A stretch of 64,000 nucleotides of DNA from Candidatus Bathyarchaeota archaeon (GTDB lineage Archaea; Thermoproteota; Bathyarchaeia; TCS64): positions 62,001-126,000 of the forward strand of contig JAOZHO010000051.1 in assembly GCA_026014875.1 (NCBI GenBank), read 5' to 3'. How positions within the stretch are numbered: the stretch's first letter is position 1; each line of letters opens with the position of its first letter. The notes below the pieces were generated by a model that was given only the letters and a program-made list of their open reading frames with translations, did not search any database and had not been told where the DNA came from. The position numbers and the translations under genes are program-made. Shown here piece after piece: positions 49,423-58,556 of the stretch.

Positions 49423-52284
49423 GTGAGTTCAGGAAATACCGCAAGACCCCGATGCTTCAGAGTCACGGCCCTCCTACTGATGGTCCTCCTTATCACCATC
49501 GGTCAGACTTACCCGGGCGCCTCGCGTGCTTCCTCGGTCATCCAGGGAACAGTGAGAGACGAATCCGGGGCTCCCATCGAAGGAGCCGAGGTCTTCATCT
49601 ATGTGGGGAATAGTTTCCAATGGAAGATCGACTCGGATATTGATGGAACATTCGAGTTCGAGGCTGAACCGGCTATCAACTATACTCTATACACCATAGC
49701 TGGCGTGGATGGAGCTGATGGATTTGACTATCTCCCCTCACGCTTTGAGGTATCCCTGGGTAAGCCTGCTGATGTAACGCTCAGCCCGGGGGGGACTCTC
49801 ACCCTTGACGGGGACATCCAGTTCGTGGACTCGGAGAGCCTCCCTACCTCCTTCGTGTACGCGATTTTGGATCCCTCGACTGGGGAGGTTTTCGAGGTGG
49901 ATGGGCTCCCCCTGATCTTCGGTTCGGACCCGAATAGCCTGACTCAGATGATGATGCTGAGCGAGGACATCATAGTCGTCCCTGCGGATACACCGTTCCA
50001 AGTCCAAGTGAATGTCACGGTCCTCATCGATAATACTGTGGAGACCAGATCCCTCATCATATCCGAATCCCCGGGACTAGAAACCAATCAGGGAGAGGAG
50101 ATCCGCATTGACATCCGAAAGTATTCTCTGCCTCAAAACATAGAGGTCCTCGAGGAACTCACAGAGACGCTCGTGGAATCATTGAGCGATATGGGCTCCA
50201 TGGGCTTCTATCTTGCAGTGGAGCAAGGGATGACGGAATCAGCGGCCCGGTTCCTCGCAGAGGCGACTCCCCTACTCCTAGATGGAAAGTACGTTGAGAG
50301 TTTCGACGCGCTCAAATTAGGGTACATCCAAGCCTCCCAGGCCCAATCACATCTATCATCGATGGTCCGGGATGCCACGCTATCGGTATTCACATTGATA
50401 GTCTTCCTCACCGTCTCGTCCACGATAGTCGCGTTCATCCTCGCGAACAGGCTCGCGATGAAGACCCTGGGCAGCGTCGTTCTGGCGGTTTTAGCCCTCA
50501 TAACGCTGTTCCTGACGTTCCCCGGGAGCACCATGGTCCCCTTTGAATCGTACGTAAGAGTGGGATTGACCTCGATTGTCGTGTCGTTATCGTTGGCCGT
50601 CTTTGCTCCTCGCTTGATGAAGGCGAGGGGGAGCGATGGGCATCTACCGGTGAGGAACATCGTGGTTCCCATCTTCTCCATCGCGAAGAGGAACATCCGG
50701 AGGAGGAAGCTCAGGTTCGCATTCACCCTCGTATCGCTGACGGTCCTCGTGATGAGCTTCGTCTCCCTCACATCATTCTCCAACGGATACGGCCTCGTCG
50801 TCAGCAAGGTCTCTGGACACGCCTCCCCCGATGACAGTGTCCTCATCAGATCCCAGGGTTACACCCAGATGGAGCCTATCTCAATACCCCTACGAGAGAT
50901 CGAATCAGGATGGCTGGACAGGCAGCCCGAGAGCGTCGCGGTGTCACCCAAGGTCGAGAACACACCCACGCTGACGGCACCCTACCGCCTGGGAGACACT
51001 CGCGTATTCGGCGTACTGGGCATCGACCCCGATCAGGAGAAGTTTATCCCCCCGATAGAGGATGCCCTCAGAGAGGGAGCCCTCCCCTCGACATCGGGGA
51101 TCGTAATAAGTGAGGCGCTCAAGTCGGAGCTCGACGTAGGCCTAGGTCACACGCTCTACCTGAATGAGCAGCCCTTGATCGTGGAGGGCATCATGGACGA
51201 CAGGGCTATCCGGGGGCTGAAGGAGATCGACGGTTCATCGTATCTCCCCTCGAAGCTCGTGAACACTGACCCGCTTGGAGAGAGGCCCCAGATAGTGGTC
51301 AAGCTCTGTGAGCCTTCCGAGTTCGTGATCGTGCATTATTCGACCGCCCTCAGCCTCGCTCTAACGGGGATCACACGAATCGCGGTATCCGTGGGGCCTG
51401 GCTACGATGCCGGGGTCTTCGCCGAGAGACTGGCGCTGGAAAGAGGCTACCTGGCCTGGTCATCCTCCCCGGAGGGCATCCACCTGGCTTCCCTCGGATC
51501 CTTCTTCGAAGGGAAGGGCATGCCCCTCCTGGTGCCCTGGGCCATCGTCGTGCTGAACGTGGTGCTCACGATGCTCAACTCGATGTTCGAGAGGAGAAAG
51601 GAGATCCACATCCTCTCCTCCGTGGGCCTCAACCCGGCCCAGATCGCGGCGATCTTCATGTCGGAGGCTGCAATCGTAGGCTTCGCCGCAGGAGGCCTAG
51701 GATACCTCGGCGGCCTGGGCGTGTACAAGGGGCTGGCCTTCTTCGGCTTGGCTCTCGAGGTCAGGCAGAAGGTGTCCGCCTTCTGGAGCCTGGCGTCCAT
51801 CGGGATAGCGATGACTGCAGTCTTTATGGGCGCCTATGTTGCTCTCCGTAGCTCCATTGTGATTACCCCGTCGTTGATGAGGAGGTGGAAAATGGATAAG
51901 AGCGACGTCAAGTTTTTCGAGCCCTACGAAATGAGGATTCCCGTAAGGTTCCTCCCGGAAGAGATGGGGGAATACGCAGATTATATGCTGCAAGCCCTGA
52001 GACGCCTCGAGACCCACCTCACCAGGAGCACCTCATCGATCAAGACCCAAGACCTCGACGACGGTGGGATGAGGATCGACTTCGTGTACAGATCCCCCGG
52101 ATCCACAGCTGAGAACTTCTTCACTAAAAACACGTTATTAATCGAGAAGGACCCCGAGGAGGACGAGATGAGCGTGAGGCTCAGATGCAGCGCGGATCGG
52201 GAGTGGGCATATATCGTTGGTTCACTGATCAGGATGATCTCGATGAGGTGGAGCACGACAAAAAAAGCGCCCATATCTCGATGA
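49423..52284 (+). CDS. Giant FtsX-like ABC permease with extracellular carboxypeptidase-regulatory domain
   Basis: 953 residues. A signal or anchor helix (11-34) leads to a carboxypeptidase-regulatory-like beta domain (IQGTVRDESGAPIEGAEVFI, about 45-120). Three helices lie near 319-343, 346-367 and 376-398. The FtsX core begins at about 423 (RNIRRRKLRFAFTLVSLTVL), has a large extracellular region (about 460-690), and three helices near 707, 744 and 791. A soluble C-terminal domain covers 825-953. Start GTG 49423; TATA-like AATAATATATC near 49370. It probably exports or remodels something in the cell envelope; ATPase and second permease are on the opposite strand. Confidence 0.85.
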   Translation: MSSGNTARPRCFRVTALLLMVLLITIGQTYPGASRASSVIQGTVRDESGAPIEGAEVFIYVGNSFQWKIDSDIDGTFEFEAEPAINYTLYTIAGVDGADGFDYLPSRFEVSLGKPADVTLSPGGTLTLDGDIQFVDSESLPTSFVYAILDPSTGEVFEVDGLPLIFGSDPNSLTQMMMLSEDIIVVPADTPFQVQVNVTVLIDNTVETRSLIISESPGLETNQGEEIRIDIRKYSLPQNIEVLEELTETLVESLSDMGSMGFYLAVEQGMTESAARFLAEATPLLLDGKYVESFDALKLGYIQASQAQSHLSSMVRDATLSVFTLIVFLTVSSTIVAFILANRLAMKTLGSVVLAVLALITLFLTFPGSTMVPFESYVRVGLTSIVVSLSLAVFAPRLMKARGSDGHLPVRNIVVPIFSIAKRNIRRRKLRFAFTLVSLTVLVMSFVSLTSFSNGYGLVVSKVSGHASPDDSVLIRSQGYTQMEPISIPLREIESGWLDRQPESVAVSPKVENTPTLTAPYRLGDTRVFGVLGIDPDQEKFIPPIEDALREGALPSTSGIVISEALKSELDVGLGHTLYLNEQPLIVEGIMDDRAIRGLKEIDGSSYLPSKLVNTDPLGERPQIVVKLCEPSEFVIVHYSTALSLALTGITRIAVSVGPGYDAGVFAERLALERGYLAWSSSPEGIHLASLGSFFEGKGMPLLVPWAIVVLNVVLTMLNSMFERRKEIHILSSVGLNPAQIAAIFMSEAAIVGFAAGGLGYLGGLGVYKGLAFFGLALEVRQKVSAFWSLASIGIAMTAVFMGAYVALRSSIVITPSLMRRWKMDKSDVKFFEPYEMRIPVRFLPEEMGEYADYMLQALRRLETHLTRSTSSIKTQDLDDGGMRIDFVYRSPGSTAENFFTKNTLLIEKDPEEDEMSVRLRCSADREWAYIVGSLIRMISMRWSTTKKAPISR

Positions 52285-52285
52285 G

Positions 52286-52978
52286 CTAGCCTCGTTCTAT
52301 CTTCTCGATCTTCCCATCCCTCATCCAGACGATCCTGTCGCTGGCCTTGATCATCTTGAGGTCGTGAGTCGCCGCGATCAGTGTCATCCCCCGTGACTTG
52401 TTCAGCCCGTGGAGAAGGTCGATAATCTCCATCCCCGTGTTGAGGTCGAGGTTCCCCGTCGGCTCGTCCGCAAGGATGATCGCGGGGTCATTCGCCATGG
52501 CCCTCGCGATGGCGACCCTCTGCTGCTGCCCCGCCGAGAGTTCGCCGGGCTTGTGGTGTAGCCTTTCCTTCAAGCCCACGGAGGCGAGGATTTTCTCCGC
52601 CTTCTTCAATCCCTCGTCCCTCGGGACACCGGCGAACACCGTCGGGAGGGCCACGTTCTCGGTCGCCGTGAGGACCGGTATGAGGTTGAACGTCTGGAAG
52701 ATGTAGCCTATCTTGCGGCATCTGAGCCACGCCAGCTCGTAGGCGTCGAGCTTCGAGATGTCCACCCCGTCGATGTATACGACGCCTTGCGTCGGCCTGT
52801 CGAGGCCCCCGATCAGGTTGAAGAGGGTCGTCTTCCCTGATCCCGAGGGCCCAACGAGGGACACATATTCTCCCCTCCCGATCTCCAGGTTCACGCCGTC
52901 CAGGGCGTATATCTTTGATCCCCCCATCTCGTATTCCCGAGCGATTTTCTCTATCTGGATAATTGTGTCAAAGCTCAT
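52286..52978 (-). CDS. ABC transporter ATP-binding protein (LolD/MacB type)
   Basis: 230 residues. Walker A GPSGSGKT (43-50), Q-loop in GYIFQTFNLIPVL, signature LSAGQ (147-151), Walker B ILADEP (168-173) and switch His in AATHDLKM. The family powers mechano-transmission type transporters with FtsX-like permeases. It overlaps the start of its stop codon region with the minimal permease (52968) by 11 bases in the same operon and is convergent with the giant permease gene. Confidence 0.93.
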   Translation of the reverse strand: MSFDTIIQIEKIAREYEMGGSKIYALDGVNLEIGRGEYVSLVGPSGSGKTTLFNLIGGLDRPTQGVVYIDGVDISKLDAYELAWLRCRKIGYIFQTFNLIPVLTATENVALPTVFAGVPRDEGLKKAEKILASVGLKERLHHKPGELSAGQQQRVAIARAMANDPAIILADEPTGNLDLNTGMEIIDLLHGLNKSRGMTLIAATHDLKMIKASDRIVWMRDGKIEKIERG

Positions 52979-53615
52979 AGTTCAATGCCTCCACGGGGTT
53001 CAGCTTCGCCGCTCTATACGCTGGATACAACGTTGCCACCCCGCATAGGACCATCGAGAGCGCGACCGACCCCAGCAACAGAGTGATGGATTCTGCTATG
53101 GGGACCATGAGGATTGCGGTGAATCCGATTGTGAAGCCCGTCGACAGGATGGCCCCGATGAGACCGAGTAAATATCCTGCTACTCCACCGGCGAACCCTT
53201 GTATGATCGATTCCACCAGAAAGAGGAGGAGGATATGCCGGTCCATGGCCCCCAGGCACTTCATGGTCCCTATCTCCCGGTACCTCTCGAAGACGGTGAT
53301 GAGCATCGCGTTGGTTATCCCCACGACCGACACGATGAGCGCCACGAACATCAGCCAGTACTGGTAAGTCTCCACTCCCAGCCTCTCGCCGCCCGCGAGG
53401 GCATAAGCCCTGTAGAGGGAGTCCGACATGAGGAGAGTTGAGAGGAAGGCGATGCCGAGGGCGATGGATGCGATGTTGATCACTGCTCTGTTGAACCGGC
53501 GGACGATATATTCATAGCCCAGCCTGGCGGCGTCTCCCATCCCGAACTGGACCCTCGAGTCTTGCTCTACGTTGGTCACGATATCGGAAATATCGAGCCA
53601 TATGGGATAAAGCAC
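52968..53615 (-). CDS. Minimal FtsX-like permease without extracellular domain
   Basis: 215 residues with four hydrophobic helices. The N-terminal RRFNRAVINIASIALGIAFL helix runs almost directly into the three-helix FtsX core (MFVALIVSVVGITNAMLITV; REIGTMKCLGAMDRHILLLF), with only about 25 residues (about 66-90) where MacB-type permeases carry 200-300. The end AYRAAKLNPVEALNYEL is the normal family C-terminus. GTG start; overlaps the ATPase gene by 11 bases. Possibly pairs with the giant permease as a heterodimer. Confidence 0.85.
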   Translation of the reverse strand: MLYPIWLDISDIVTNVEQDSRVQFGMGDAARLGYEYIVRRFNRAVINIASIALGIAFLSTLLMSDSLYRAYALAGGERLGVETYQYWLMFVALIVSVVGITNAMLITVFERYREIGTMKCLGAMDRHILLLFLVESIIQGFAGGVAGYLLGLIGAILSTGFTIGFTAILMVPIAESITLLLGSVALSMVLCGVATLYPAYRAAKLNPVEALNYEL

Positions 53616-53701
53616 TTTCTAGCGTTGAAACCAAAAACCCTCTTCCTGGTTGGACTTGGAAAGGATTTCGAGCTTAGAAATCGCAACAGTATCAGGTGGG
53701 T

Positions 53702-53899
53702 CTAGTGAGGTTCGGTTCCTTCCCAGGATCTATCCCAGTCTTCCTCTAAGTCCTCGCCCAGCTCCTCTGACTCCCAGCCCTGGCAGTCGTAGCACAGCGT
53801 GTTCTTCACGTCGCCACACTCTTTGCAGAACTTGGCCTCGCATTTGGAGCATGTGAAAACCTCGACGGCTTCCATTCCGCAGATCTCGCAGACAGGCAT
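53702..53899 (-). CDS. Small zinc-binding protein
   Basis: 65 residues with cysteines at C4, C7, C17, C20 and further CKECGDVKNTLCYDC. It could hold two zinc ions in a B-box/RING-like or treble-clef cross-brace fold. The tail is very acidic (ELGEDLEEDWDRSWEG). No specific family recognised; protein-interaction role possible. Confidence 0.65.
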   Translation of the reverse strand: MPVCEICGMEAVEVFTCSKCEAKFCKECGDVKNTLCYDCQGWESEELGEDLEEDWDRSWEGTEPH

Positions 53900-54040
53900 G
53901 GCATGTATTCCTCTAGTTTTATGGGTGGAATAATATTCCTTAATAAATCTATTGAGTCAGACCCGGATTCTCCAAGGGCAGCTGAACATGCCCACCCCCC
54001 TTTTAAAGAACCCCACATCCTCAAAACCTGAGGTTTAGAA

Positions 54041-55018
54041 TTGAACATAGATTTCCACAACCACTTCTACCCGAAAGCCTACATCGACGAGCTATCCAAG
54101 GGCGGGGGCTACGCCAGGGTCGAGACGGACGAGCACGGGCGCCTCCTGGTCCACTACGAGGGGGACTACAACATCGTGGTCGGCCCCCACATAGACATCG
54201 ATGCGAGGCTCAAGGCTATGGACCGCTGCGGCGTGGACATGCAACTCCTCACGCTGACCACCCCCAGCGTAGAGAGGGAGACCCCCGAGAGGGGTATAAA
54301 GCTCGCCCAGCTGGCGAACGACGGGTTCAGAGAGGTCATCGAGAATCATCCAGACAGGTTCCACGCCCTCGCTGCGCTGCCCCTCCAGGCCCCCGAGGCG
54401 GCGGCCGATGAGCTGGAGAGGTCTGTGAAGGAGCTTGGTCTGAAGGGGGGGACCCTGATGACCAACGTGGGCGGTAAGCCCCTGGACCTCGAGGAGTTCC
54501 ACGTCGTCTACGAGAGGGCGGTGAAGCTGGACGTGCCCCTGTTCTTCCACCCCACCTCCCCCATCAACCACAAGTGGATGGGGGACTGGCGGCTGGTCCC
54601 CATCATGGGGTTCGGCATCGACACGAGCCTGAACGTCCTCCGCTTCGTCTTCTCAGGCCTCCTCGACAAGATGCCCAAGCTGAAGCTGGTGGCCTCCCAC
54701 CTCGGCGGGGTCTTCCCGTACCTCCGGGGGAGGATCGAGATTGGCTTCAACGCCTACCCGGAGTGCAAGGTGAACATCAAGGAGCCCCCCTCCACCTACC
54801 TCAAGAGGATCTGGACAGACTCCATCATCTACGACGAGGACGTCCTCATGTCCACCATCGCGTTCTCCGGGGCGGAGAAGCTGGTGCTGGGGAGCGACCA
54901 CCCCCACCAGATAGGGGACATGGCCAACTGCGTCGAGAGGATCAACAACCTGGACATCAGCGACGAGGACAAGGAGAAGATCCTCTGGGGCAACGCAGCG
55001 AAGCTCCTGAAAATATGA
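54041..55018 (+). CDS. ACMSD-like amidohydrolase 2 family decarboxylase
   Basis: 325 residues. Metal ligands: H6/H8 (IDFHNHFYP), H170 (FFHPTSP) and D286 (LGSDHPHQIGD); H220 in VASHLGGVFPYLRGR is the catalytic His. This matches ACMSD and related non-oxidative decarboxylases (for example 2,6-dihydroxybenzoate or 5-carboxyvanillate type). Substrate unknown. Start TTG 54041, preceded by GAGGTTTAGAA; TTTTAAAG 40 bases upstream is the TATA box. Confidence 0.88.
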   Translation: MNIDFHNHFYPKAYIDELSKGGGYARVETDEHGRLLVHYEGDYNIVVGPHIDIDARLKAMDRCGVDMQLLTLTTPSVERETPERGIKLAQLANDGFREVIENHPDRFHALAALPLQAPEAAADELERSVKELGLKGGTLMTNVGGKPLDLEEFHVVYERAVKLDVPLFFHPTSPINHKWMGDWRLVPIMGFGIDTSLNVLRFVFSGLLDKMPKLKLVASHLGGVFPYLRGRIEIGFNAYPECKVNIKEPPSTYLKRIWTDSIIYDEDVLMSTIAFSGAEKLVLGSDHPHQIGDMANCVERINNLDISDEDKEKILWGNAAKLLKI

Positions 55019-55044
55019 ATTAGGCGGTTCTACGCCTACCCTTT

Positions 55045-56931
55045 TTATATCTTGGATAGGTCAGCCGAGGCTCTGTCTAGCCCAAGCCTCTTCAACGTCT
55101 CGGCGGTGGGTATCCCGGTCTCGAGGTCCCAGCCCCTCTCCCCGTAGTACTCGTCGATCATGGGCTCCAGCTCGAACACCGTGCCCTTGCTCGCCCCCTC
55201 GGTGAGGGGCTCCTCCATGAACCTCCGGGGGAGGGTATCGTCCTTCCGCCTGATCCCCTCCCTAACGTTGAAGGCCCTCTCGACGTTGATTATACGCTCC
55301 CCGACCCCCCTCACCTCAGCTGGGGTCATCTGGAGCCCCGTGGTGGCCTCGATGACCTTGGAGGCGAGGTCGAATGTGAGGATCTCCATGTTCTGCATGA
55401 TGTTCTTGCACGGCTCCAGGGCGTCGATGACGGCGTTCCAGTCCTCGAAGTAGGAGACGAGCTTCCCCTTCCCCCTGTATGCGAGCCTCATGGTCGCGTC
55501 TGGGACTCCGAACATCCGTTCGCCAATCTCCGGGTCGTCCTCGAGCTCCAGGAAGGGCTCGCTCCTGAGATGGTCTCCCCCCCTGCTCGCGACGGCGTAG
55601 CCGAGCCCGAAGCCCTTGAGCCCCCGGGGGTCGGCCATGATGATGTCGAGCCCCTTCACCTGCATCGTGAGGTCCATCCCCCGGCCCAGTCTCTCCGCGG
55701 ACACCCGGGTCCCGTCAGCCAGCAAGTCGCCGAAGCCCTCGCGCCGGGCTATCTTCTCGATGAGGGTGAGGATAGCCTCTTCGTTCCCCCAAGATAGGTC
55801 GAGGCCGTCGGCCTCCTCGCTGGTGAGCATTCCTCTTTCGTGGAGCTCCATGGCCCAGGAGATGCTCTCCGCGGTTGTGAGGATGTCCAGCCCAAGCCTG
55901 TTGCACAGATCGTTGGCCTTGAGAGCCGTCTCCAGGCTCCTGTTCCCCATCCTCGCCGTGAACGAGCCCTGGGACTCGTACTCGGGGCCCTCGCCGTAGA
56001 GCCCTGCGTGCTCCCCGCTCTTCACGACGTAGAAGCGGCTGCAGGGGATGGTGCAGGCGAAGCAGCCCCTGCTCTTGACGTTGAACTCCTCCGCGAGCCT
56101 CTCCCCGCTCACCTCTGCGGCGTGCTCGAAGGTCCCCGCGGTGTAATGCCTCGTGGGAAGGAATCCCCCGGCGTTGGCCATTAGGAGGATCCTCGTGGTC
56201 CCCATCCTCCTCCTGCCCCAGTACTGCTCGTGGCCTCTGATCTGCTCCTCGATCTCCTCGACGAGCGCCTCAAACAGCCTGGGCTTGGAGACGCTCACCG
56301 AGCCCGTCCCCCGGATCACGAGGGCCTTGACTCCCTTGGAGGCCATCACAGAACCCATCCCGGTCCTCGCCGCCGCCCTCATCAGGTTCGCGAAGATCCC
56401 CGCAAACTTGACCCCATTCTCGGCGGCGGGGCCGATGATCGCCGTCTGCACCCGCCTGTCCCCGAGATCCGATTTGATGATCTCGTCCGTCTCGTAGACC
56501 CCTCTCCCCTTGAGATGGGACGCGTCCCTGAACTCTACATTGTCGTCGCTAACATGGACGTAGACGGGCTTGCTGCTCCGCCCTTCGAGGACGATCTGGT
56601 CGTATCCCGCGTACTTCATCTCCGAGGCGAAGTGGCCCCCGGCGTTGGTGTCCCCCAGGATCCCTGTCTGGGGAGATTTCGCGGAGATGTTGAAGCGGCT
56701 CGCGGTGGGGAAGCTGGTCCCGACCAGGGGGCCCGTGGCGAAGTAGAGCTTGTTCTCCGGGCCCAGGGGATCCGTCCCGGGGGGGATCTCATCATACATC
56801 CTCTTCACGTTGAATCCCCTGCCCCCGAGGAAGCCCCTGGCGAGGTCTCTCTCGAGTTCGATGACCTTGGAAACCCCTTGGGTGAGGTCAATCCTGAGGA
56901 CCTTCCCCGTGTATCCTCCCAGTTTAGACAT
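55045..56931 (-). CDS. Tungsten-type aldehyde ferredoxin oxidoreductase (second copy)
   Basis: 628 residues. Cluster ligands C290, C293, C297 (GCFACTIPC) and C508 (DALEPC), with family landmarks GYTGKVLRIDLTQG, LGGRGFNVKRMYD, and GTSFPTASRFNIS. It is more typical of the GOR/AOR branch than the copy at 19085. Third gene of threonine deaminase-ferredoxin-AOR. Its start overlaps the ferredoxin's stop by 8 bases. Confidence 0.93.
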   Translation of the reverse strand: MSKLGGYTGKVLRIDLTQGVSKVIELERDLARGFLGGRGFNVKRMYDEIPPGTDPLGPENKLYFATGPLVGTSFPTASRFNISAKSPQTGILGDTNAGGHFASEMKYAGYDQIVLEGRSSKPVYVHVSDDNVEFRDASHLKGRGVYETDEIIKSDLGDRRVQTAIIGPAAENGVKFAGIFANLMRAAARTGMGSVMASKGVKALVIRGTGSVSVSKPRLFEALVEEIEEQIRGHEQYWGRRRMGTTRILLMANAGGFLPTRHYTAGTFEHAAEVSGERLAEEFNVKSRGCFACTIPCSRFYVVKSGEHAGLYGEGPEYESQGSFTARMGNRSLETALKANDLCNRLGLDILTTAESISWAMELHERGMLTSEEADGLDLSWGNEEAILTLIEKIARREGFGDLLADGTRVSAERLGRGMDLTMQVKGLDIIMADPRGLKGFGLGYAVASRGGDHLRSEPFLELEDDPEIGERMFGVPDATMRLAYRGKGKLVSYFEDWNAVIDALEPCKNIMQNMEILTFDLASKVIEATTGLQMTPAEVRGVGERIINVERAFNVREGIRRKDDTLPRRFMEEPLTEGASKGTVFELEPMIDEYYGERGWDLETGIPTAETLKRLGLDRASADLSKI

Positions 56932-57391
56932 CGATGCCCCACCTCTCCCTGAGCATCCTGAAGACCCCCTCGGGTTGATCCGTCACCTCCTCGGATTCCT
57001 CATAAGTCAACGCGTTCGTCGGACACTTTTTCACGCAGACCGGGTCGCCCCCGCAGAGGTCGCAGATGAGGGGCTTTGAGGCTTGGTCGAGCTTGACTGC
57101 ATTGTACGTGCAGACGTTGGCGCATATTCCGCAGTTGATGCACGCTTCGGCGTCCAGTATGGTGGCCCCGTGATCTCCCTTGCTGAGGGCGCCGACGGGG
57201 CATGCGTCGGCGGGGGGGCACTCGTCGCACTGGCGGCAGTAGACGGGGTAGTCTAGGCCGTATTTGTCCTCTTTGTATACGTCTATCCGGGAGAGGCTCG
57301 GGCTGAACAGTCCCTCGTGATGGTATGAGCATGCCAGCTCGCAGACCCTGCATCCGGCGCACTGGGCTGCGTCTACAATTATCCTCTTCAA
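56924..57391 (-). CDS. 4Fe-4S dicluster ferredoxin, AOR partner
   Basis: 155 residues. CAGCRVCELAC, CRQCDECPPADACP, CINCGICANVC and CDLCGGDPVCVKKCP are the Cys groups, as in AOR-associated ferredoxin-like subunits. Start TTG 57391; overlaps the AOR gene by 8 bases and lies 19 bases after the threonine deaminase stop. Confidence 0.92.
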   Translation of the reverse strand: MKRIIVDAAQCAGCRVCELACSYHHEGLFSPSLSRIDVYKEDKYGLDYPVYCRQCDECPPADACPVGALSKGDHGATILDAEACINCGICANVCTYNAVKLDQASKPLICDLCGGDPVCVKKCPTNALTYEESEEVTDQPEGVFRMLRERWGIDV

Positions 57392-57410
57392 TGAATTCCA
57401 CTTTCTTCCG

Positions 57411-58376
57411 TTATTTCCTGAATGCCGCTTTTCTCAGCAGCTCCTCGTCGATGTTTCCGCCGGAGACTACCACCCCGACGTTCCTCCCCTTGAACCTTTC
57501 GGGGTTCTCCATTATGGCGGCGGCCCCCACGGCCCCGGCGCCCTCCACTACCTGATGGTCGAGGTATAGATGATGGGCGATGGCTTCGATTATGGTCTTC
57601 TCTTGGACCAGGATGAAGTCGTCGACGTACTCTTCGCACAGCTTGAAGGTGATGGAGCCCTCCTCGATCCCCCCGTGGAGCCCCTCCGCGACGGAGTCCT
57701 CGATCTCCATGTCGACGATGCGGCCCTGCCTGATGCTCTCGCACATCACGGGCGAGGCCACTGACTGCACCCCGACCACTTCAATGTGTTTGTTGGCGCC
57801 CTTGACCGCAGCGCTCACTCCAGAGATGAGCCCCCCTCCCCCCACCGGCACAAGGACGACGTCGAGGTCTGGATCCGACTCGAGCATCTCCAGTCCCAGG
57901 GTTCCCTGACCCACTATGATCTGGAGGTCGTTATACCCCGAGACGAAGGTCTTCTCCTGCTTCCGCTCCATTCTCCTCGCGAGCCTCTCGGCGTCCATAT
58001 ACTCCTCCCCATGGACGATGAGCTCGACACCGTACCGTCTTATCGCCTCGATCTTGACTCTCGGCGTGTGGGAGGGGACCACTATGGTCGCCTCGACGCC
58101 CAGGTGATTGCCGGCATAGCCGAGGCCCTGGGCGTGATTGCCCGAAGACGCTGAGACTATCCCGTTCAGTCGGTCCTCGTCTGAGAGTTGGATCAGTTTG
58201 TTGAAGGCGCCCCTCACCTTGAAGGAGCCCGTATGCTGCTGGTTTTCCAGCTTGAGCATCACTCGCCCGCCGCACGCCTCGCTGAGGTGCTGGGAGTGTT
58301 GAAGGGGGGTATGACGAACTAGATGCCTTATGCGCTTGCTGGCAGTATAGATGTCTCTCAGATGCATGGTCGACAT
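57411..58376 (-). CDS. Threonine ammonia-lyase (catabolic-type threonine deaminase)
   Basis: 321 residues, the length of TdcB/short IlvA without a regulatory ACT domain. K53 in GSFKVRGAFNKL binds PLP; SSGNHAQGLGYAG, PVGGGGLISGVSAA and VVSGGNID are the usual phosphate-binding and PLP contacts. It makes 2-oxobutyrate and ammonia from threonine; serine is an alternative substrate. The missing ACT domain suggests no isoleucine feedback and so a breakdown role. First gene of an apparent operon with ferredoxin and AOR. Confidence 0.92.
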   Translation of the reverse strand: MSTMHLRDIYTASKRIRHLVRHTPLQHSQHLSEACGGRVMLKLENQQHTGSFKVRGAFNKLIQLSDEDRLNGIVSASSGNHAQGLGYAGNHLGVEATIVVPSHTPRVKIEAIRRYGVELIVHGEEYMDAERLARRMERKQEKTFVSGYNDLQIIVGQGTLGLEMLESDPDLDVVLVPVGGGGLISGVSAAVKGANKHIEVVGVQSVASPVMCESIRQGRIVDMEIEDSVAEGLHGGIEEGSITFKLCEEYVDDFILVQEKTIIEAIAHHLYLDHQVVEGAGAVGAAAIMENPERFKGRNVGVVVSGGNIDEELLRKAAFRK

Positions 58377-58389
58377 AGAACAACTGGGA

Positions 58390-58406
58390 AACCTGCATTT
58401 CAGGTT
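58390..58406. repeat. 6-bp inverted repeat in the divergent control region
   Basis: AACCTG (58390-58395) and CAGGTT (58401-58406), spacer CATTT, 14 bases upstream of the threonine deaminase start. A TATA-like CTCTTTTAACG near 58495 serves the nucleoside hydrolase gene. Possible operator; weak by length. Confidence 0.3.
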
Positions 58407-58556
58407 GCCGTTGATGGGCCCAGGGGAAACGATCGCATATACTCTGGGTTTCCACAGTACGCATTGAACGACAACCCCGGCAACGGCTCTGCAACTCTTT
58501 TAACGAGACAGCCCCAGATGGAATATTCATAGGACCCGATTCAAGGAGAACCCACT

